Shown here piece after piece: positions 33,287-41,620 of a DNA stretch of 64,000 bases. Source of the DNA: Pseudomonas sp. PDM18 (GTDB lineage: Bacteria > Pseudomonadota > Gammaproteobacteria > Pseudomonadales > Pseudomonadaceae); contig NZ_JACVBX010000002.1 of NCBI RefSeq assembly GCF_014852585.1, positions 62,001 through 126,000 on the forward strand, in the 5' to 3' direction. Position 1 is the first letter of the stretch; the number at the start of each line of letters is the position of its first letter. The notes under the pieces were generated by a model. That model worked only from the letters and a program-made list of their open reading frames with translations. It made no database searches and was not told where the DNA came from. A program made the position numbers and the translations under genes.

Positions 33287-34677
33287 TTTCCAATCGGGTC
33301 GCGATCCCCGATGAAAACGGCCCGGCGCCGGGCGGTCTGGCCGTGGCGGTGGACGCCGCCATGCGCAACCGCGAGGGCATCTGGTTCGGCTGGAGCGGCG
33401 AGAAGGCCGAGGAGCCAGGCCCGCCGACCATGGTCCAGCGCGACAACCTGCAGTACATACTCACCGACCTGCACCCGCAGGACTTCGATGAGTACTACAA
33501 CGGCTTCGCCAATCGCGTGCTCTGGCCGATCCTGCATTACCGGGTCGACCTGGCCGAATTCAACGAAGCCGAGTTCGGCGGTTACCAGCGGGTCAACGAG
33601 TTCTTCGCCGAGCGCCTGAGCCCGTTGCTGGAGGAGGACGACGTCCTCTGGGTCCACGACTACCACCTGATCCCCCTGGCTGCCGCCTTGAGGCAGCGCG
33701 GGCACGGCAACCGTATCGGCTTCTTCCTGCACATCCCGATGCCGCCGGCCGACCTCATCACCGCGCTGCCGCACCACGACGAACTGATCCGCGCGCTGAC
33801 CCAGTACAACCTGATCGGCTTCCAGACCGAGAATGACGCCAGCAACTTTGCCCGCTACTTGACTCGCGTGGTCGGAGCGGCAACGCCAGATGGGCGGCGT
33901 TATCACCTGGAGGACCAGCATTTTCGCGTCGGTGTCTTCCCGGTGGGCGTCGACGCTGCAGGTTTCCGCCGGCTGGCAGAGGAGGCCGCGCAGAGCCAGG
34001 CGGCCGAGGACCTGCGCGAAAGCCTGGGCGGCCGCTCGCTGATGGTGGGGGTGGACCGTCTCGACTACTCCAAGGGCATCGTCAACCGGCTGGACGGCTA
34101 CGAGCGCTTCCTCGAGCGCAACCCGGACTGGCACAACCGCGTCACCTGCCTGCAGATATCGCCTGGCAGCCGCCAGGACATTCCCGAGTACGTCGACATC
34201 GATGCCGCCGTGAGTGCGCGGGTAGGGCATATCAATGGGCGTTTCGGCGCCGTGTCCTGGGTGCCGCTGCGTTATGTGGCGCGCAATCACCAGCGCGCGG
34301 ACATCGCGATGGTCATGCGCCATGCACGGATCGGCTTGGTGACGCCGCTGCGGGATGGGATGAACCTGGTGGCCAAGGAATTCGTCGCTGCCCAGGACCC
34401 GGACGATCCCGGCGTGCTGATCCTCTCCCAGTTCGCGGGCGCCGCCGCCGAGCTGGGCGGCGCGCTGATCATCAACCCCCATGACCGCGACGCCCTGGCC
34501 GACGCCATGCTCAAGGCCCTGCGCATGCCCCTCAGGGAGCGCCAGGCACGCCACCGCGACATGTATGCGGTGCTGGAGGCCAACGACATCCGTTTCTGGG
34601 GGCCGAGTTTCATCGACGCGCTGACGCGGCCGGGCAGGGCGCTGAACTGGCTGTCGAACCATTACCTGGGCCACTGA
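33268..34677 (+). CDS. otsA: Trehalose-6-phosphate synthase
   Basis: 469 residues from the ATG at 33268, 19 bp inside the GH15 gene and behind a strong GGAGGAAGG. GT20 signatures: LVVISNRVA (N-terminal strand), WVHDYHLIPLAAALR, GFFLHIPMPP, VGVDRLDYSKGI, and RDGMNLVAKEFVA with the downstream Glu. It joins UDP-glucose (or another NDP-glucose) and glucose-6-phosphate. The order otsB-GH15-otsA gives synthesis plus a hydrolase in one transcript. A terminator follows within 10 bp. Confidence 0.95.
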   Translation: MPRLVVISNRVAIPDENGPAPGGLAVAVDAAMRNREGIWFGWSGEKAEEPGPPTMVQRDNLQYILTDLHPQDFDEYYNGFANRVLWPILHYRVDLAEFNEAEFGGYQRVNEFFAERLSPLLEEDDVLWVHDYHLIPLAAALRQRGHGNRIGFFLHIPMPPADLITALPHHDELIRALTQYNLIGFQTENDASNFARYLTRVVGAATPDGRRYHLEDQHFRVGVFPVGVDAAGFRRLAEEAAQSQAAEDLRESLGGRSLMVGVDRLDYSKGIVNRLDGYERFLERNPDWHNRVTCLQISPGSRQDIPEYVDIDAAVSARVGHINGRFGAVSWVPLRYVARNHQRADIAMVMRHARIGLVTPLRDGMNLVAKEFVAAQDPDDPGVLILSQFAGAAAELGGALIINPHDRDALADAMLKALRMPLRERQARHRDMYAVLEANDIRFWGPSFIDALTRPGRALNWLSNHYLGH

Positions 34678-34682
34678 TACGC

Positions 34683-34708
34683 AAAACCCCGCCGTGCGGG
34701 GTTTTCTT
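34683..34708 (+). terminator. Terminator of the trehalose operon
   Basis: AAAACCCCGC-CGT-GCGGGGTTTT followed by CTT, just after the otsA stop codon. The symmetric A/T flanks could also serve the leftward small gene at 34725. Confidence 0.85.
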
Positions 34709-34724
34709 CATGCATTCAAAATGC

Positions 34725-34892
34725 TCAGGGCGCCGGCTTCTTGCCCTCGGACTTCGCCCACTGCGACTTTCGCTCGACCTTCACTGCCAGTTGGCCAACG
34801 GGGATTTCCTGGATTTCGCCGCCCTGGGAAAGGAAAGCGGCAATCTTTTCATCGAGCTCCGAACGTTCGCGAATCAGCTGTGAATCAGTCAT
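34725..34892 (-). CDS. Small charged protein (55 aa)
   Basis: A short gene with a clear ribosome site (AAAGGTGA 5 nt before the ATG at 34892). The 55-residue product MTDSQLIRERSELDEKIAAF continues LSQGGEIQEIPVGQLAVKVE and ends with a Lys/Pro-rich tail. It is soluble, starts with an amphipathic helix and has a central EIQEIPVG strand, a pattern I have seen in small conserved Pseudomonas proteins of unknown role. The opposite-strand frames over it look like shadows. The double-sided terminator at 34683 would end its transcript. Confidence 0.7.
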   Translation of the reverse strand: MTDSQLIRERSELDEKIAAFLSQGGEIQEIPVGQLAVKVERKSQWAKSEGKKPAP

Positions 34893-35073
34893 GAAGTCAC
34901 CTTTGCGTTGGGCGCCAAACCGGCCCGGTCAGCCTACACGTCTTTTGTGAATTTGGCCGGGATAGCTCGACCATTTGTCAAAATCACCACTGGTCGTGAA
35001 AAAAAGCTATGAATTAGCGCCAAACCTTGTATTCTGCATGGGCTGCCTGCCCAGTAACGAGTTCCGCGACTTG

Positions 35074-35160
35074 ATGTTCTTCTACAAGATGCTCCATCTC
35101 CTCGGCACCTCTTCACTACGCATTCAGCTCATCGCCGGTCGGCTTTCGGCCGGCCTTTAG
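35074..35160 (+). CDS. Possible 28-codon leader peptide upstream of the cold-shock gene
   Basis: ATG at 35074 to TAG at 35160, ending 22 bp before the cold-shock start codon. The product [20 protein letters not shown] continues AGRLSAGL. The last codons are embedded in a GC-rich hairpin. There is no clear ribosome site for it, so it may be only part of the structured leader. Confidence 0.3.
   Translation: MFFYKMLHLLGTSSLRIQLIAGRLSAGL
35134..35154 (+). promoter_or_regulatory. Leader hairpin upstream of the cold-shock gene
   Basis: GCCGGTCG-GCTTT-CGGCCGGC forms an 8-bp stem with one G-U pair in RNA, followed by CTTTAGCATTCTTTT and then the AGGAG ribosome site. It is either an attenuator-like element or a thermosensitive leader structure, as known for cold-shock mRNAs. 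Confidence 0.5.
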
Positions 35161-35182
35161 CATTCTTTTAGGAGACAACATC

Positions 35183-35392
35183 ATGTCCGATCGTCAAAAC
35201 GGCATCGTCAAGTGGTTCAACGCTGAGAAGGGCTTCGGCTTCATCACCCCGGAAAGCGGCCCGGACGTATTCGTTCACTTCCGTCAGATCGAAGGCAACG
35301 GCTACAAGTCCCTCGACGAAGGCCAGAAGGTCAGCTTCGTTGTGACTGCCGGCCAGAAAGGCCCGCAAGCTGAACAAGTTCGCGCTGTCTAA
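35183..35392 (+). CDS. Cold-shock protein of the CspA family
   Basis: 69 residues, a single cold-shock domain: RNP1 is KGFGFI (residues 16-21) and RNP2 is VFVHF (residues 29-33, where many paralogues have VFVHY/F); [14 protein letters not shown] is the family start. It binds single-stranded RNA and DNA and melts secondary structure. AGGAGACAACATC precedes the ATG. The gene has a long AT-rich upstream region (34950-35182) with a hairpin, consistent with a regulated 5' UTR. A strong terminator follows. Confidence 0.95.
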   Translation: MSDRQNGIVKWFNAEKGFGFITPESGPDVFVHFRQIEGNGYKSLDEGQKVSFVVTAGQKGPQAEQVRAV

Positions 35393-35410
35393 TCGACATC
35401 GCTGACGAAA

Positions 35411-35438
35411 GAGCCCCGCTTCGGCGGGGCTTTTTTTT
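35411..35438 (+). terminator. Terminator of the cold-shock gene
   Basis: AGCCCCGC-TTCG-GCGGGGCT with a UUCG tetraloop followed by seven or more T. Confidence 0.92.
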
Positions 35439-35477
35439 ACCTGCGATTTGTCCCGATGACTCTTTCGGGCGCGCAAA

Positions 35478-35513
35478 TAAAAACGCCCGGTGCAGTGCGC
35501 CGGGCGTTTTTCG
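35478..35513. terminator. Bidirectional terminator (serves the MFS gene on the minus strand)
   Basis: AAAACGCCCGG-TGCAGTGC-GCCGGGCGTTTTT: A-tract on one side and T-tract on the other, 24 bp beyond the leftward MFS stop codon. Confidence 0.75.
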
Positions 35514-35536
35514 TGGCTGGGCGCTGAGCGCCCAGG

Positions 35537-36814
35537 TCATTCCTGTTGCGGGTCGAACTGCTTGTCGCGGATCAGCAGGGCGGGGATGACGCCGCAGATG
35601 AAGTACGCCGCGCCCATCACAAGGAAGCCCACGCCAATGGACATCTGCGTGGCGAGGAAGCCAATCACCGCCGGGGCGATGGCTGCGCCGATGCGGCCGA
35701 TGTTGTACGCACCACCGACTGCCGTGCCACGGAAGGCGGCGGCGAAGCTCTCGGTCATGTAGGTCGCGTTCACACCGTACGGGATGCCATAGAGGAAGCC
35801 GAACACCACCAGCATCCAGAGAATGTTCTCGGGGCTGTGGAACAGCACGATCACCGGCAGGAACACCGCAGTGCCCAGGGCGCCGAAGGAGAATACGGTG
35901 CGGCGGCCGAACCAGTCGGCGGCGACGCCGGCCAGCACCTTGCCGAGGATCATCGCGGCGTAGGTGCCCACCAGGTAGGAGGTCATCGCCTTGAAGTTCA
36001 TGCCCATCTCGGTTTCCAGGTACGACGGCATCCAGTTGTTCACGCCGTAGTAGCCGAACTGCAGGAAGCCGGCGGTCAGTGCCCAGAACAGGAACATGCG
36101 GCTGGCCTTCGGATCGCTGAAGATCTGGCGGAAGGCATTCTGCCGCGGCGCGACGGGCTGGCTCGACGGGCCGGCGGACTTGCGCTGCCGGCGTTCGGCC
36201 TGCGCCTGGACCCAGGCGGCGGGTTCGGGGATCAGCTTGCGCATCGCCACGGCCAGCACCACCGGAATGATGGCGATGTAGAACAGGTAGCGCCAGCCGT
36301 GGTCCGGCAGGATCCAGCCGGCCAGCAGGGTGGCGACGATGTAGCCGACCGACCAGCCGGCCTGCAGGGTGCCGAGCACGGTGGTGCGGTACTTGGTCGG
36401 CACGTACTCGGCCATCAGCGTGTTGCAGGCCACGTACAGGGCGCCGAGGCCCAGCGAGGCGACGAAGCGCGCTGCGGCGAACTGCCAGTAGTTGTGGGTC
36501 AGTCCGAGCACTGCGGTGCCGACGGAGAACAGCACGATGGTCCAGACCACCGTCCTGACCCGGCCGAAGCGGTCGCAGGCCCAGCCGCCGTAGATGCCAC
36601 CGAAGGCCATGCCGGCCAGGGTGACGCTGCCCAGGCTGCCGGCCTGGAGGTTGCTCAGGCCGAACTCGGCCTTGAGGCTGGTGAGACTGTAGGAGAGGAG
36701 CATCAGGTCTGCGCCATCGATCAGCAGGCCGATGAAGCAGAAGGCGAAGACCAGGACCCAGGTCTTGCTCTGAGTGGCAGCGGTTGCAGCCGTTGCGGAA
36801 GCAGTGTTTTCCAT
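35537..36814 (-). CDS. MFS transporter, probably for the organic acid degraded by the adjacent cluster
   Basis: 425 residues, twelve membrane helices with a cytoplasmic central loop (RRQRKSAGPSSQPVAPRQNAF). The motif GIYGGWACDRFGRVRTVVWT after helix 2 and its repeat ADWFGRRTVFSFGALG place it in the MFS, and the start GLLIDGADLMLLSYSLTSLKAEFGLS is like the aromatic-acid/H+ symporter (AAHS: PcaK, BenK) group, where an Asp in helix 1 (DGAD) is conserved. It lies 131 bp downstream of the acyl-CoA dehydrogenase gene and is read the same way, so it is the likely inner-membrane importer of the pathway substrate. Confidence 0.85.
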   Translation of the reverse strand: MENTASATAATAATQSKTWVLVFAFCFIGLLIDGADLMLLSYSLTSLKAEFGLSNLQAGSLGSVTLAGMAFGGIYGGWACDRFGRVRTVVWTIVLFSVGTAVLGLTHNYWQFAAARFVASLGLGALYVACNTLMAEYVPTKYRTTVLGTLQAGWSVGYIVATLLAGWILPDHGWRYLFYIAIIPVVLAVAMRKLIPEPAAWVQAQAERRQRKSAGPSSQPVAPRQNAFRQIFSDPKASRMFLFWALTAGFLQFGYYGVNNWMPSYLETEMGMNFKAMTSYLVGTYAAMILGKVLAGVAADWFGRRTVFSFGALGTAVFLPVIVLFHSPENILWMLVVFGFLYGIPYGVNATYMTESFAAAFRGTAVGGAYNIGRIGAAIAPAVIGFLATQMSIGVGFLVMGAAYFICGVIPALLIRDKQFDPQQE

Positions 36815-36945
36815 GAACGAATTACCTGTTGTAGTTGTTGGCGGGGCGGTTGGCCGACCCTCGGTAAGCGTGCGTGCGAATCCTGCCGGCAGGCGCGTGG
36901 TGCGTGGCCACGCGCTGCCGAATTGGGTGCCTCAGTGCCTGTTTG

Positions 36946-38100
36946 TCAGGACTGGGCTTCGCGGATCATGTTGCGGGCGATGATCACCTGCTGGATCTGG
37001 GTGGTGCCCTCGTAGAGTCGGAACAGGCGGACGTCGCGGTAGAAGCGCTCGATGGCGTACTCGCTGACGTAGCCGGCGCCGCCGTGGATCTGTACGCAGC
37101 GGTCGGCCACGCGGCCGCACATCTCGGTGGCGAACATCTTCGCGCAGGAGGCTTCGGTGCTGACGTTCCGGCCCTCATCGCGCTTGCGCGCGGCGTCCAG
37201 CACCATGCAGCGGGCGGCGTAGATCTCGGCCTTGCTGTCGGCCAGCATTGCCTGGATCAGCTGGAACTCGGCGATCGGCTGGCCGAACTGCTTGCGCTCC
37301 AGGGCGTATTGCAGCGCGTCGGCGAGCATGCGCTCGGCGGCGCCGACACTCAGCGCGGCGATGTGCAGGCGGCCCTTGTCGAGTACCTTCATGGCGGTCT
37401 TGAAGCCCACGCCCTCGACGCCGCCGATCAGTTGGCTGGCGGGGATGCGCACGTTGTCGAAGATCACGTCGCTGGTGTGCGCGCCTTTCTGGCCCATCTT
37501 GTGGTCCGGCTTGCCCAGGGAAATACCCGGCGTGCCGCGCTCGACGATGAACGCGCTGATGCCGGCGGAACCCTTGATCGCCGGGTTGGTGCGGGCCATC
37601 ACCGTATAGATGCCGGCATGCGGGGCGTTGGTGATGAAGCGCTTGGTGCCGTTGAGCACATAGAAGTCGCCATCGCGCACGGCGGTGGTTTTCAGCGAAG
37701 CGGCGTCGGAACCCGAGTCCGGCTCGGTCAGGCAGAAGGCGCTGAGCAGTTCGCCGCTGGCGAGCTTGGGCAGGTAGTGGGCTTTCTGTTCCGGCGTGCC
37801 GTCGATCAGGATGCCGATGGAGCCGATGCCGTTGTTGGTGCCGATGTAGGAACGGAAGGCGGGGGAGGTGCGGCCGAGTTCGAAGGTGATGTTCACCTCT
37901 TCTTCCATGGTCACGCCCAGGCCGCCGAACTCTTCGGGGATGGTCAGGCCGAACAGGCCCATCTCGCGCATCTGCTGGACGATGTCCTGCGGGATTGCGT
38001 CGGTCTCGGCGACCTCGTTCTCCCGCGGGATCAGCACTTCGCCGACGAACTGGTGGATGGAGTCCAGAAGTATCTGCAGCGTTTCTGGGTCTCGGATCAT
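36946..38100 (-). CDS. Acyl-CoA dehydrogenase family protein
   Basis: 384 residues from the ATG at 38100, which has GAGGAG 5 nt upstream; a GTG two codons earlier would leave no spacing. FAD-dependent ACAD signatures: FCLTEPDSGSDAASLKT, YVLNGTKRFITNAPHA, ERKQFGQPIAEFQLIQAMLAD and IHGGAGYVSEYAIERFYRDVR. The catalytic base Glu is at about 364 (LYEGTTQIQ). It would oxidise an acyl-CoA to the 2,3-enoyl-CoA and pass electrons to ETF, encoded in the divergent arm. It sits between the IclR and MFS genes. In context the substrate may be a dicarboxylyl-CoA such as adipyl-CoA (inference). Confidence 0.9.
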   Translation of the reverse strand: MIRDPETLQILLDSIHQFVGEVLIPRENEVAETDAIPQDIVQQMREMGLFGLTIPEEFGGLGVTMEEEVNITFELGRTSPAFRSYIGTNNGIGSIGILIDGTPEQKAHYLPKLASGELLSAFCLTEPDSGSDAASLKTTAVRDGDFYVLNGTKRFITNAPHAGIYTVMARTNPAIKGSAGISAFIVERGTPGISLGKPDHKMGQKGAHTSDVIFDNVRIPASQLIGGVEGVGFKTAMKVLDKGRLHIAALSVGAAERMLADALQYALERKQFGQPIAEFQLIQAMLADSKAEIYAARCMVLDAARKRDEGRNVSTEASCAKMFATEMCGRVADRCVQIHGGAGYVSEYAIERFYRDVRLFRLYEGTTQIQQVIIARNMIREAQS

Positions 38101-38159
38101 GTGCACTCCTCAAAAGGCCCGCGAGCAGGCCTGTCTTCCGAGGCACCGTCACCCGAGAT

Positions 38160-39026
38160 TCAGCGAGCGGCGGCACCTATGTTGTTGACCATGTTGATCA
38201 GGCGGGGCCCGATGTCGTCCTCGAGCTTCTCGCGTGTCAGCTGGAAGCTCGGGCCGCCGCAGTTGAAGGCCAGGAGCCCGTACTGCGGATGTACCAAGGG
38301 CACGGCGACGGAGTTGACGTCGCGGTGCCATTCGCCGATCGACAGGCAGTAGCCGTAATCGGTGAAGTCCCTGAAGGCGCGGTCCAGACCCTTGCGGATG
38401 GCCGGCCAGTTTTCCGGTTCGCGCTGGCGAACGTGGTCGAGCAGGAATTCCCGCTCGTTCTCCGGCATCGCCGCGAGGCACGCGCGGCCCACCGAACTCG
38501 CCGCCAGCGGCAGGTAACTGCCTATCTGCCGGCGCATCGTCATGTTTCCCTGGCCCTGCACGACGTCCACATAGACCATCTGCAGGCGGTCGCGGGCAGC
38601 CATGGCTACCGCCGCCTGGGCGTGGTTGGCCAGTTCTTCCATCAGCGGATGGGCCACCGCGCGGATCGACAGGTTCGACAGCATCGCGTAGCCGAAACCC
38701 AGCACACCGACGTCCAACTGGTACTTGCCCGAATGCACCTCGCGCTTGAGGCAACCCAGGCGCATCAGGGTGTTGGTCAGGCGTGTCACGGTCGGCTTGG
38801 GCAGGTCGGTCTTGCGCGCCAGGTCCTGGTTGCTCAGCACGTTTTCCCGTGGCGTGAAGCAACGCAGGATCTCCAGGCCGCGAGCCAGGGCCGTCACGAA
38901 CTGGCCGCTGTTTTCCTCTTCGCTCAGTGCCGTGGCGGGGTCATACAGTCCCCGTTCCAGCAGGCCGATCTCACCTTCGTTTTTCGTCGGCGCAGCCGAA
39001 TCCATCTCCGTCTTGTTGCGGCGCAT
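38160..39026 (-). CDS. IclR family transcriptional regulator
   Basis: 288 residues from the ATG at 39026, with AGGGGTT upstream. The N-terminal 40 residues are a charged extension; the winged HTH spans about 42-105 (VTALARGLEILRCFTPRENVLSNQDLARKTDLPKPTVTRLTNTLMRLGCL), and the effector domain follows (VAHPLMEELANHAQAAVAMAARDRLQMVYVDVVQG). It stands at the head of the leftward arm with the acyl-CoA dehydrogenase and MFS genes and is divergent from the beta-oxidation arm. A 17-bp dyad in its promoter is repeated upstream of the other arm, making it the evident controller. Confidence 0.93.
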   Translation of the reverse strand: MRRNKTEMDSAAPTKNEGEIGLLERGLYDPATALSEEENSGQFVTALARGLEILRCFTPRENVLSNQDLARKTDLPKPTVTRLTNTLMRLGCLKREVHSGKYQLDVGVLGFGYAMLSNLSIRAVAHPLMEELANHAQAAVAMAARDRLQMVYVDVVQGQGNMTMRRQIGSYLPLAASSVGRACLAAMPENEREFLLDHVRQREPENWPAIRKGLDRAFRDFTDYGYCLSIGEWHRDVNSVAVPLVHPQYGLLAFNCGGPSFQLTREKLEDDIGPRLINMVNNIGAAAR

Positions 39027-39068
39027 GGTAGAACCCCTATTCACGGAAAATCAATAAAATAAAATGCA

Positions 39069-39085
39069 GTTTCGTCAGACGAAAT
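39069..39085. promoter_or_regulatory. Candidate IclR operator, site 1
   Basis: GTTTCGTC-A-GACGAAAT: perfect 7-bp inner arms (TTTCGTC/GACGAAA), 43 bp upstream of the iclR start codon in an AT-rich region. Matches site 2 at 39232. Confidence 0.65.
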
Positions 39086-39231
39086 TGTAATAGGTCTGGG
39101 AACGATAGTACAGGTGCACCCTTAAAAATATTAAAAGCCTCGTATTTAAAGGCCTTGAGAGGGTGTGTCGATCTTCACCGTTTACAGGCTGGATTGGGTG
39201 TCACTATGATGAAATCGAAATACGGAATGTA

Positions 39232-39248
39232 GTTTCGGCAGGCGAAAC
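39232..39248. promoter_or_regulatory. Candidate IclR operator, site 2
   Basis: GTTTCGGCAGGCGAAAC: same spacing and half-sites as site 1 (consensus TTTCGNCAGNCGAAA), 21 bp upstream of the enoyl-CoA hydratase start codon. Confidence 0.65.
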
Positions 39249-39269
39249 ATATAAGAGGTCAGAGCTCCA

Positions 39270-40046
39270 ATGAATACCAGCGTGGTTCATCTCGATATCC
39301 AGGCCGATGGTGTGGCGGTCGTCCGCATCGACCGACCGGAAGCCAAGAACGCCTTGAATGCTGCCGTGCGCCAGCAGCTGGCCGAGCACTTCCGTGCCCT
39401 GAGCGAAAACCGCGACGTTCGCGCGGTGGTGCTGACCGGGGGAGAGGAGTGCTTCGTCGCCGGGGCGGACATCCGCGAATTCGCCCAGGCCAGCCCCATC
39501 GAGATGTACCGCCGCCATACCGAGCTGCTGTGGGAAGCCATCTCGCGCTGCCCGAAGCCGGTGATCGCCGCCGTGAATGGCTTCGCCCTGGGCGGCGGCT
39601 GCGAGCTGGCGATGCACTGCGACATCATCGTCGCCGGTGAGTCGGCACGCTTCGGCCAGCCGGAAGTGAAGCTCGGACTGATGCCCGGCGCGGGTGGCAC
39701 CCAGCGGCTGATCCGCGCCGTGGGCAAGTTCCAGGCGATGCGCATTGCCCTGACCGGCTGCCTGATCAAGGCGCCGGAAGCCCTGGCCATCGGCATGCTC
39801 AGCGAGGTGGTGGAAGATGCACGCACGCTGCCCCGAGCGCTGGAGCTGGCCGCCGAGATCGCCGCGCTGCCGCCGCTGGCCGTGGCGCAGATCAAGGAAG
39901 TGATGCTCGCCGGCGCCGACCTGCCGCTGGAAAGCGCCCTGACCCTGGAGCGCAAGGCCTTCCAGCTGCTGTTCGATTCGCAGGACCAGAAGGAGGGCGC
40001 CGCCGCCTTCCTGGAAAAACGCAAAGCCAGTTTCCTGGGGGAATGA
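39270..40046 (+). CDS. Enoyl-CoA hydratase
   Basis: 258 residues. Crotonase-fold signatures: oxyanion-hole residues in CFVAGADIREFA and in NGFALGGGCELAMHCD; catalytic Glu pair E112 (GGGCELA) and E132 (GQPEVKLGLMPGAGG). It hydrates the 2,3-enoyl-CoA to (S)-3-hydroxyacyl-CoA and resembles PaaF-type hydratases. It is the first gene of the rightward arm; its stop overlaps the dehydrogenase start by 4 bp, so translation is coupled. Confidence 0.92.
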   Translation: MNTSVVHLDIQADGVAVVRIDRPEAKNALNAAVRQQLAEHFRALSENRDVRAVVLTGGEECFVAGADIREFAQASPIEMYRRHTELLWEAISRCPKPVIAAVNGFALGGGCELAMHCDIIVAGESARFGQPEVKLGLMPGAGGTQRLIRAVGKFQAMRIALTGCLIKAPEALAIGMLSEVVEDARTLPRALELAAEIAALPPLAVAQIKEVMLAGADLPLESALTLERKAFQLLFDSQDQKEGAAAFLEKRKASFLGE

Positions 40047-41587
40047 GCATGACCCTTTCTTTCGAGCGCATCGAGCGCATGGCCATCGTCGGCACCGGTG
40101 TCATGGGCAGTGGCATCGCCCAGATCGCTGCCCAGGCCGGCATCCAGGTGAAACTCTTCGACGCTCGCGACGGCGCCGCGCAAAGCGCCCGCGACAACCT
40201 CGGGCGGACGCTGGCCAAGCTGGCGGAGAAGGGCAAGATCAGCGCTGCCGAGGCCGACGCCACCCTGGCGCGCCTGCTGGTCGCCGGCTCGCTGAGCGAG
40301 CTGGCGGATTCCGATCTGGTGATCGAGGCGATCATCGAGCGCCTGGATGCCAAGCAATCGCTGCTGGCCGAGCTGGAAGCCGTGGTCAGCGCCGACTGCA
40401 TTCTCGCGACCAATACCTCGTCGCTGTCGGTCACCAGCATCGCCCGTGGCTGCCAGCACCCGCAGCGGGTGGCGGGCTTCCACTTCTTCAACCCGGTGCC
40501 GCTGATGAAGGTGGTCGAGGTTATCGACGGCCTGGCCAGCGACCCGCAGGTCGGCGACCGCCTGGTGGCGCTGGCCGCGCGCATGGGCCATCGCGGCATC
40601 CGCGCCAAGGACACCCCCGGCTTCATCATCAACCACGCCGGCCGCGCCTATAGCACCGAAGCGCTGCAGATGCTCAAGGAAGCCATTGCCGAGCCCGCCG
40701 ACATCGACCGCATCCTGCGCGAAGGCCTGGGTTTCCGCATGGGGCCGCTGGAGCTGTTCGACCTCACCGCGCTGGACGTCTCGCACCCGGTGATCGAGTC
40801 CATCTACAACCAGTTCTACCAGGAGCCACGCTATCGCCCGGCGGCGCTGACCCGGCAGATGCTCGAGGCCGGTTTCGTCGGGCGCAAGGTCGGGCGAGGA
40901 TTCTATCGCTATGCCGACGGCGAGATGATCGATGCGCCCGCTCCGCAACCGGTGCCGAACGTGGCCGCCCTGCCGCCGGTGTGGATCGGTGCGGAGAACG
41001 ACCAGGATCGCGAACTGCTCGGCGAACTGCTGAAGAAGCTTGGCGCGACCCTGGAGCAGGGCGCCCAGCCAAGCAGCGAGGCGCTGTGCCTGCTGGCTCC
41101 CTATGGCGTTGACGCCACCACGGCGTGCCAGAACTTCAGTACCGACCCGGCGCGCACCCTGTGTATCGACCTGCTGCTGGACCTGCAGCGCCACCGCTGC
41201 CTTATGCAGAACCCCGCGACCGCCCCGGCCATGCGTGATGCCGCCCATGCGCTGCTGGCGGCTGACGGCGTGGGCGTCACCGTCATCAATGACAGCGTCG
41301 GCTTCGTCGCCCAGCGCGTGCTGGCGCTGATCGTCAACCTGGCCGGCGACATCGTCCAGCAGCGCATTGCCAGCGTCGATGACCTCGACGAAGGCGTGCG
41401 CCGTGGCCTGGGTTACCCGCAAGGCCCGCTGGCCTGGGGCGACAGCGTCGGCCCGGCGCGCCTGCTGACCATTCTCGAACGCATGACCGGCCTGACCGGT
41501 GACGCCCGCTACCGCCCCGGCCCCTGGCTGCGCCGCCGCGCCGCGCTGGGGTTGTCGCTGCGCCATGCCGAGCCTGCGCTGGGCTGA
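40043..41587 (+). CDS. 3-hydroxyacyl-CoA dehydrogenase (PaaH-like)
   Basis: 514 residues. The NAD-binding motif is AIVGTGVMGSGIAQIAAQAG (about 13-32), the catalytic His is in GFHFFNPVPLMKVVEVI, and the dimerisation domain starts FRMGPLELFDLTALDVSHPV. A second C-terminal copy (SVGFVAQRVLALIVNLAGDIVQQ, near 410-435) gives the length of about 500 seen in PaaH/HbdA enzymes rather than the 280 of short ones. It oxidises the 3-hydroxyacyl-CoA to 3-oxoacyl-CoA. It follows the hydratase by overlap and precedes the thiolase by 33 bp. Confidence 0.92.
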   Translation: MSMTLSFERIERMAIVGTGVMGSGIAQIAAQAGIQVKLFDARDGAAQSARDNLGRTLAKLAEKGKISAAEADATLARLLVAGSLSELADSDLVIEAIIERLDAKQSLLAELEAVVSADCILATNTSSLSVTSIARGCQHPQRVAGFHFFNPVPLMKVVEVIDGLASDPQVGDRLVALAARMGHRGIRAKDTPGFIINHAGRAYSTEALQMLKEAIAEPADIDRILREGLGFRMGPLELFDLTALDVSHPVIESIYNQFYQEPRYRPAALTRQMLEAGFVGRKVGRGFYRYADGEMIDAPAPQPVPNVAALPPVWIGAENDQDRELLGELLKKLGATLEQGAQPSSEALCLLAPYGVDATTACQNFSTDPARTLCIDLLLDLQRHRCLMQNPATAPAMRDAAHALLAADGVGVTVINDSVGFVAQRVLALIVNLAGDIVQQRIASVDDLDEGVRRGLGYPQGPLAWGDSVGPARLLTILERMTGLTGDARYRPGPWLRRRAALGLSLRHAEPALG

Positions 41588-41620
41588 GGCCCGGCGTCCA
41601 CCTCTTTCAAGGAGACTTCC

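Noticed and set aside
34694..34894. 66-codon plus-strand frame after otsA
   Set aside because: No ribosome site; the opposite strand has a better supported 55-codon gene at the same place.
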